Of a stretch of 36,192 nucleotides of DNA, positions 31,896 to 36,192 are shown piece by piece. Under the pieces are notes generated by a model that saw only the letters and a program-made list of their open reading frames with translations, made no database searches and was not told the DNA's origin. The stretch covers positions 1 to 36,192 of the forward strand of contig JAWVEV010000021.1 in assembly GCA_033856535.1 (NCBI GenBank). Direction: 5' to 3'. Position 1 is the stretch's first letter. Every line of letters begins with the position of its first letter. This stretch comes from JAWVEV01 sp033856535. GTDB lineage: Bacteria > Actinomycetota > Thermoleophilia > Miltoncostaeales > Miltoncostaeaceae. The translations under genes were made by a program, and so were the position numbers.

Positions 31896-32531
31896 TCATC
31901 GCCCGGGCGGTCCCAGCAGCTCCTCGAGCCAGCCGCGCACCGCGGCGGTCAGACCGGCGGCGTCGGAGCGCAGGGCGTGGTCGCCGGCCACCAGGACCAC
32001 TCGCCGGGACGGGCCCTCCGGCGGGATCCCGAACGGGTCGCGCTCGCCCTGGACGACCAGGGCCGGCACCGCGACGGCCTCGAGCTCGGGCAGGCGGCTC
32101 GGGCGCTCCGTCCGGCCCGGCGGGACGAGCGGAAAGGCCAGGCAGAGCACGCCGGCCGCCCCGACGGCCTCGGCGGTGCGGCACGCGACGCGGGCGCCCG
32201 AGGAGCGGCCGCCGGCGATCAGCGGCACGCCCGCGAACGACCCGGCGCGCAGATGCGCCATGACCGCGGTCCAGGCCGCGTCGAGCTGGCGCGCCGGGCT
32301 CGGTCCGCGCCGGCCGGCGACGCGGTAGGGCTGCTCGACCAGCGCGACCGAGACGCCCAGCTCGCGCCCGACCCGGGTCGCGAGCTCCAGGTCGCGCGAG
32401 CCCACCCCGCCACCGGCGCCGTGTCCCAGGGCCAGCCCCGCCCGCGGCGTGCCGGCCGCGTGCAGGTGCACCCGGGCGGGCCCGTGCGGGGTCTCGACCT
32501 CCTCGACGGCCGGGTCGGCCGTCGTCGTCAC
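31896..32531 (-). CDS. Alpha/beta hydrolase (dienelactone hydrolase-like)
   Basis: 211 aa from a GTG at 32531. LALGHGAGGGVGSRDLELATRV (oxyanion region), VALVEQPYRVAGRRGP, nucleophile elbow LIAGGRSSGARVACRTAE, VPALVVQGERDPFG (Asp) and VLVAGDHALRSD (His). This is the short KAT/TEX30-like hydrolase family found beside ECF sigma factors in actinobacteria. The start overlaps the sigma factor stop (GTGA), so it is translationally coupled to it. Substrate unknown. Confidence 0.83.
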   Translation of the reverse strand: MTTTADPAVEEVETPHGPARVHLHAAGTPRAGLALGHGAGGGVGSRDLELATRVGRELGVSVALVEQPYRVAGRRGPSPARQLDAAWTAVMAHLRAGSFAGVPLIAGGRSSGARVACRTAEAVGAAGVLCLAFPLVPPGRTERPSRLPELEAVAVPALVVQGERDPFGIPPEGPSRRVVLVAGDHALRSDAAGLTAAVRGWLEELLGPPGR

Positions 32532-33622
32532 TCCGGCTCCGGCGCGCCGGGAAACTGCTCGGGCAGCCCGAAGCGCGCGAAGGCCGCCGGCGTCATGTGG
32601 CCGCCGACGTCGCCGAACCGCTGGAAGAGCCACGGCGCCAGGAACGCCGTGACCGAGGCGATGCGGTCGCCGCGCAGCGTGAGCACGTCGATCGCGCCGG
32701 CGAAGTAGTCGCCCCGCTCCTCGTCCCACATGTAGCAGCCGATCGCGACCTGGCCGTTGACGCGCGTCGGCAGGTGGCGCCAGCGCTCGCGGCCGGGGTA
32801 CTCGATCAGGAAGGTCCGCAGGGCCTCGCCCCGGAACCAGCCCGGCAGCGGCGGCATCGACCAGGTGGCGTCCTCGGCCAGCAGCGCGATCACGGCCTCG
32901 ACGTCGCCGCGGCCCATCGCGTCCATGTACGCGCTGACGAGCTCGGTCAGCTTCGCGTCGCCCAGCGCGCGCAGCGTGGCCTGCTGGCTCTGCTCGGGCA
33001 GCTTCTCGTCGGCGGCCTTCCGGGCCCGCTGCAGCGCGCTGTTCACCGCCGGCACCGTGGTGTCGAGCGCCTCGGAGACCTCCTGCGCCGAGAAGCCGAG
33101 CACCTCGCGCAGCACCAGCACGGCGCGCTGGAGCGGCGGCAGGTGCTGGAGCGCGGCGATGAACGCGAGCTCCACGCCCTCGCGCTGCTCGTAGCGCGCG
33201 TCGGGGCCGGCCAGCCCGTCGGGAAGGCCGAGCCGCTCGTCGGCGTAGGGCTCGATCCAGACGCCCTCGGCCAGCGGCATCCCCGGGCCGTCGTGCGGGT
33301 CGGCGCCCGGTCCGTAGTCGATCGGCAGCACGCGCTTGGGCCGGCGGGCGAGGCTGTCCAGGCAGGTGTTGGTGGCGATGCGGTAGAGCCACGAGCGCAC
33401 CGAGCTGCGGCCCTCGAAGCGCGCCAGCCCGCGCCAGGCGCGGATCAGCGCCTCCTGCAGGGCGTCCTCCGCGTCGTGCACCGAGCCGAGCATCCGGTAG
33501 CAGTGGGCGTGCAGCTCGGCGTGGCGCGGCTCGATCAGGCGCCGGTAGGCGTCGTCGTCGCCGGCGCGGGCCGCGGCGAGCAGGGCCTGCTCCTGCGGGC
33601 TCGATGTCGTGGGCGCGCTCAT
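32528..33622 (-). CDS. SigG-type ECF sigma factor with SnoaL-like C-terminal domain
   Basis: 364 aa. Sigma region 2 at about 14-92 (DAYRRLIEPRHAELHAHCYR, DAEDALQEALIRAWRGLARF, WLYRIATNTCLDSLA), region 4 at about 148-206 (LQHLPPLQRAVLVLREVLGF, VNSALQRARKAA) and a SnoaL-like domain at about 225-345 (VSAYMDAMGRGDVEAVIALLAED). This is the SigG/SigJ-like architecture in which the extra C-terminal domain controls activity, in place of a separate anti-sigma factor; none is seen nearby. The start is an ATG at 33622, 10 nt from TAGGCT. Downstream a hydrolase and a VOC protein follow. Confidence 0.92.
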   Translation of the reverse strand: MSAPTTSSPQEQALLAAARAGDDDAYRRLIEPRHAELHAHCYRMLGSVHDAEDALQEALIRAWRGLARFEGRSSVRSWLYRIATNTCLDSLARRPKRVLPIDYGPGADPHDGPGMPLAEGVWIEPYADERLGLPDGLAGPDARYEQREGVELAFIAALQHLPPLQRAVLVLREVLGFSAQEVSEALDTTVPAVNSALQRARKAADEKLPEQSQQATLRALGDAKLTELVSAYMDAMGRGDVEAVIALLAEDATWSMPPLPGWFRGEALRTFLIEYPGRERWRHLPTRVNGQVAIGCYMWDEERGDYFAGAIDVLTLRGDRIASVTAFLAPWLFQRFGDVGGHMTPAAFARFGLPEQFPGAPEPE

Positions 33623-33632
33623 GCCCGCGCGA

Positions 33633-33638
33633 AGCCTA
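33633..33638 (-). promoter_or_regulatory. Putative -10 (TAGGCT) for leaderless sigma factor gene
   Basis: TAGGCT on the minus strand ends 10 nt before the ATG at 33622; GGAACT lies 18 nt further upstream, resembling an ECF-type -35. No Shine-Dalgarno sequence. Confidence 0.45.
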
Positions 33639-33693
33639 GCCGGGGGCCGCGCGATGAGTTCCCGCCGGCGGGCCGGTCTGAGTTGACGAGACC

Positions 33694-34071
33694 ATGCCCC
33701 GACGCCCCTCCCGACCCCTCGTGCACCTCGAGCTGCACACCGCCGACCTGGCGAGCGCATGCGCCTTCCACGCCCTGCTGCTGGGCTGGCGGCCCGAGCG
33801 CGTCGAGGCCGGCGGCGCGAGCTACTGGGCTCTCGGGCTGGGGGGCGAGGTGGGCGGTGGCGTGGTCGAGTGCGCCGCCGAGAGGCCGCTCTGGCTCCCC
33901 TACGTGGAGGTGCCCGACGTGCCGGGCGCCACCGAGCGCGCGCGGGCGCTGGGGGCCGAGGTGACGCTGGAGCCGCGGCGGGGCCCGGGCGGGTGGCGCA
34001 GCGTCGTGTCGGGGCCGGCCGGCGCCGAGATCGCCCTCTGGCAGCCCGCCCCTCGCGACCGCTCTCCCTAA
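33694..34071 (+). CDS. VOC family protein
   Basis: 125 aa. LVHLELHTADLASACAFHALLLGWRPERVE, then VECAAERPLWLPYVEVPDV, ATERARALGAEVTLEPRRGPGGWR and VVSGPAGAEIALWQP. A single-domain VOC protein, substrate unknown. It is divergent from the sigma factor gene across 71 nt, and ends 4 nt into the convergent GFA-family gene. Paired with the VOC protein at 31461-31841, which suggests small-molecule detoxification around this sigma factor. Confidence 0.83.
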   Translation: MPRRPSRPLVHLELHTADLASACAFHALLLGWRPERVEAGGASYWALGLGGEVGGGVVECAAERPLWLPYVEVPDVPGATERARALGAEVTLEPRRGPGGWRSVVSGPAGAEIALWQPAPRDRSP

Positions 34072-34490
34072 CGGGCCGCGTGACGGCTGGCGGGGTGGCG
34101 CGGCAGGCCGTCGTCGGGGATCGGCTCCCACGGGGCCGCGAAGTCGGTGAACTGGCGGACGCTCGGGCGAATCCCCGGGTCGCCGTCGAAGGCGCCCATG
34201 CGGATGCCGATCGGGTCGGCGTGGCGGTGGTTGCGGCCGAAGAGCGACGAGCCGCAATCGCCGCAGAACCACTTCTCGCCGCCGCCCTCGGGGTGCCAGA
34301 CCCGCAGGCGGTCCTCGCCGGCGACGATCCGGAAGGTCCCCTCGGCCGGGTGCGCGTTGGGCGACGCCGCGGTGCCGCTGCGCCGCTGGCAGCGGCGGCA
34401 GTGGCAGTAGCTCGCGGCGACGAGCGGCGCGGTGACCTCGAACCGGACGGCGCCGCAGTTGCAGCCGCCGGTGAGCGGGAGGTCGGTCAT
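34068..34490 (-). CDS. GFA/CENP-V family zinc protein
   Basis: 140 aa from an ATG at 34490. Zinc-binding pattern GGCNCGAVRF (C10, C12), YCHCRRCQRRSG (C29, C31, C34) and EKWFCGDCGSSLF (C76, C79), as in the glutathione-dependent formaldehyde-activating (GFA) family. The GFA name reflects a debated activity; many members have unknown functions. A GAGGAG site precedes the chosen ATG; the longer frame from 34511 is unlikely. It ends against the convergent VOC gene. Confidence 0.9.
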   Translation of the reverse strand: MTDLPLTGGCNCGAVRFEVTAPLVAASYCHCRRCQRRSGTAASPNAHPAEGTFRIVAGEDRLRVWHPEGGGEKWFCGDCGSSLFGRNHRHADPIGIRMGAFDGDPGIRPSVRQFTDFAAPWEPIPDDGLPRHPASRHAAR

Positions 34491-34544
34491 GGTCGGCGGC
34501 TCTCCTCGCACGGGCGTGGGAGGCGAGCGTACGACGCCCCGCGG

Positions 34545-34874
34545 TCAGCCGGAGGCGCTCGAGGTCTCGTGGCCCGCGGCGTCCGCCGTGTCCGCCAGGA
34601 CCGCGAGGAGCTCGGCCACGCTCCCCCGCCGGGCGATCGGGTCGGGGAGCTGGAGGTGCACGTTGATCGTGTACCGGTTGCGCCGCCCCTGCCGCTCGCG
34701 GGTGAGATACCCGGCGGCGGCGAGCTCCGTGACGATCCGGTGCGCGGCCCGCTCCGTGATGCCGACGCGATAGCCGATGTCGCGGAGCCGTACCTCGGGG
34801 TCGTGGGCGATGCAGATCAGCACCTGGGCGTGGTTGGTCAGGAAGCCCCAGCCGGGAGTGCGGTCGTGAAGCAT
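34545..34874 (-). CDS. MarR-like winged-helix regulator
   Basis: 109 aa. LTNHAQVLICIAHDPEVRLRDIGYRVGITERAAHRIVTEL is a helix-turn-helix and AGYLTRERQGRRNRYTINVHLQ is the wing. The short length and N-terminus (MLHDRTPGWGFLTNH) fit small ArsR/MarR-like actinobacterial regulators that sense a small molecule or act through dimerisation. The ATG at 34874 is 6 nt from TAGGCT, so it may be leaderless. A palindrome lies just upstream, between it and the divergent ice-binding-like gene. Confidence 0.85.
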   Translation of the reverse strand: MLHDRTPGWGFLTNHAQVLICIAHDPEVRLRDIGYRVGITERAAHRIVTELAAAGYLTRERQGRRNRYTINVHLQLPDPIARRGSVAELLAVLADTADAAGHETSSASG

Positions 34875-34880
34875 GATGCA

Positions 34881-34899
34881 AGCCTACTGTTTCTAGAAA
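34881..34899. promoter_or_regulatory. -10 (TAGGCT) and 10-bp palindrome upstream of the regulator
   Basis: On the minus strand TAGGCT (34886-34881) ends 6 nt before the regulator ATG. TTTCTAGAAA (34890-34899) is a perfect AT-rich palindrome immediately upstream of it. This is a plausible autoregulatory operator that could also affect the divergent gene at 34982. Confidence 0.45.
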
Positions 34900-34981
34900 T
34901 CTCTTTCATGATATCGTAGCCCGATCCATACCAGAGGCCGGGAATCGCTTCTCCTGGCCCCGGGACCGGGAGGAACCCCCG

Positions 34982-36192
34982 ATGCTCGCAGGGACACCCA
35001 TCCACCCCCTTCCGACGGCGCGCCGCCGGGGTCCCCCTCGGGGCCTGGGACTCATGGCCCTCACCCTCCTGGTGACGCTGGCGATCCCGCTGAGTCAGGC
35101 GGTCGCGGCGCAGCCGACGGTGGGCCTCGGCACCGCCGAGAGCTTCGCGGTCCTCGCGGGCGCGGCGACGACCAACACCGGCCCGTCGACGATCGGCGGC
35201 GACCTCGGGGTGGCCCCGGGCAGCGCCCTGACCGGCGTCCCGCCCGCCACCGTGAACGGGACGGTCCACGTCGCCGACGCCGTGGCGGGCCAGGCGCAGT
35301 CCGACCTCACGATCGCCTACGACGACGCCGCGGGCCGGACCCCGGCCCTCGCGATGTCCGGCGATCTCGGCGGGCTCACGCTCACGCGCGGCGTCTACAG
35401 GTCCGGATCCTCCCTCGGGCTGACGGGCGTCCTGACGCTGGACGCCCAGGGCGATCCGGATGCCGTCTTCGTCTTCCAGGCGGGCTCGACGCTCATCACC
35501 GCCTCGGGGAGCCGCGTGCGGCTGATCAACGGCGCGCAGCCGTGCAACGTCTTCTGGCAGGTCGGCAGCTCCGCGACGCTCGGGACGTCGTCGACCTTCG
35601 TCGGCACGATCCTGGCTCTGACGTCGATCTCGATGAACGACGGCGTCACGGTCGAGGGACGGGCGCTCGCCCGGAATGGCGCCGTCACCCTGATCGACGA
35701 CACGATCACCGTGGCCCGCTGCGCGACCGGGGGCACCACGACGCCCGAGGGGACCACCCCGGACGGCACGACGCCCGACGGGAGGGCCCCCGGCGGCACG
35801 ACCCCCGGCGGCGTCGTCCCCATGGGCTCGACCCCCGGCGGCGCCGCGCCCGGCAGTGGCACGCCCGGCAGTGGCACGCCCGGCACGGGTTCCCCCGCGG
35901 CCGGGACCCCGGGCGCCGCCGACGGCACCGCCGTCTTCACGACCCGCCCGCGCTCGATCGCGCAGACCGTCGCGCGATACGGCACCAGCCGCTGCATCGA
36001 CGGCGGCTTCCGGGTCGCCGTCGACGGCCTCGCCATCCGCAAGGTCGTCTTCTCGCTCGGCCGGCGCGTCGTCGGGACGCGCGGGTCGGCGCCCTTCGTG
36101 GCGCTCGTGCGACCGACCCGCGGCATACAGCGGGTGAAGGCACGCGTCAGCGTAACCGACGGCACCCCCGCCCTGGCGCTCGGAATGCGCTG
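34982..36192 (+). CDS. Exported ice-binding-like (DUF3494) protein, 3' end cut by window edge
   Basis: About 403 visible residues. ATG at 34982 after GGGAGG. A signal peptide (ALTLLVTLAIPLSQAVAA, cleavage near residue 43) leads to a DUF3494 domain at about 45-247 with the family's GTAESFAVLAGAATTNTGPS, IGGDLGVAPGS, TLTRGVYRSGSSLGLTG, DAVFVFQAGSTLIT and CNVFWQVGSSATLGTSSTFVGTI. Such beta-helix proteins bind ice or act as adhesins. Residues about 250-315 are a Thr/Pro/Gly linker, followed by a small beta domain (CIDGGFRVAVDGLAIRKVVF) typical of Thermoleophilia surface proteins. Whether it binds ice is unknown. Confidence 0.9.
   Translation, partial: MLAGTPIHPLPTARRRGPPRGLGLMALTLLVTLAIPLSQAVAAQPTVGLGTAESFAVLAGAATTNTGPSTIGGDLGVAPGSALTGVPPATVNGTVHVADAVAGQAQSDLTIAYDDAAGRTPALAMSGDLGGLTLTRGVYRSGSSLGLTGVLTLDAQGDPDAVFVFQAGSTLITASGSRVRLINGAQPCNVFWQVGSSATLGTSSTFVGTILALTSISMNDGVTVEGRALARNGAVTLIDDTITVARCATGGTTTPEGTTPDGTTPDGRAPGGTTPGGVVPMGSTPGGAAPGSGTPGSGTPGTGSPAAGTPGAADGTAVFTTRPRSIAQTVARYGTSRCIDGGFRVAVDGLAIRKVVFSLGRRVVGTRGSAPFVALVRPTRGIQRVKARVSVTDGTPALALGMR
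35729..35926 (+). repeat. Low-complexity Thr/Pro/Gly linker with short tandem repeats
   Basis: Coding for repeated TTPDG, TTPGG and GSGTP units, including two adjacent copies of the 15-nt unit GGCACGCCCGGCAGT. It forms a flexible stalk between the DUF3494 domain and the C-terminal domain. Confidence 0.75.

Noticed and set aside
31890..31902. GGAACTCATCGC also present upstream of the sigma factor (33648-33660, opposite strand), as a shared ECF promoter
   Set aside because: The copy at 31890 points against the downstream VOC gene and lies at the end of a coding region; no -10 partner.

Overview
The window is very GC-rich DNA (about 74-75% by eye) packed with genes on both strands. Most adjacent same-strand genes overlap by ATGA, GTGA or TGATG. 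GTG and TTG starts are common and third codon positions are almost always G or C. The gene content (ccm cytochrome maturation, a lysA-hom-thrC-thrB run, a SigG-like sigma factor, DUF4235/DUF3618 proteins) and the exported protein at the right end suggest a high-GC actinobacterium, most likely class Thermoleophilia (Solirubrobacterales-like). That placement is inference. No rRNA, tRNA, CRISPR array, insertion sequence or phage integrase was recognised.

Layout. 1-4634 (minus): one tightly overlapping operon of response regulator, soluble histidine kinase, unknown zinc-ribbon protein, CpaB-like, CpaE-like and CpaF; that is, the start of a Tad/Flp pilus operon led by its own two-component system and cut by the left window edge. 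4743-6717: a DUF192 protein, an unknown 155-aa protein, a four-helix membrane protein and a small acidic protein. 6738-13195 (minus): lysA, hom, thrC and thrB in overlapping order, followed by a divergent dihydropteroate synthase and glpX. 13259-15712 (plus): an alpha/beta hydrolase, a family 5 uracil-DNA glycosylase and a DUF2235 hydrolase. 15675-18062 (minus): an LLM flavin oxidoreductase and an exported coiled-coil M23 peptidase with a long, possibly structured leader. 18130-22675 (minus): ccmE, ccmF, a CcmI-like protein, an LppM-like lipoprotein and a winged-helix protein. 22756-24224: a membrane protein divergent from a thiosulfate sulfurtransferase. 24270-29192: a triple-PAS/GAF/SpoIIE phosphatase, an MgtC-like protein, DUF402, a STAS anti-sigma antagonist, YjbQ and two tiny membrane proteins. 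29265-31420: a frameshifted gene relic, then DUF4235, DUF3618 and a YihY-holin fusion. 31461-34874: two VOC proteins, an alpha/beta hydrolase, a SigG-type ECF sigma factor, a GFA-family protein and a winged-helix regulator. 34982 to the right edge: an exported ice-binding-like (DUF3494) protein with a Thr/Pro/Gly linker.

How parts fit together. The left operon couples two-component signalling to pilus assembly. The lysA-hom-thrCB block makes lysine and threonine. The ccm block builds c-type cytochromes and uses a CcmE whose haem-site histidine is replaced by cysteine. The SpoIIE phosphatase and STAS protein could be parts of one partner-switching pathway. A recurring regulatory theme is a TANNNT hexamer 6-10 nt upstream of the start codon with no Shine-Dalgarno sequence, which suggests leaderless transcripts for at least seven transcription units.
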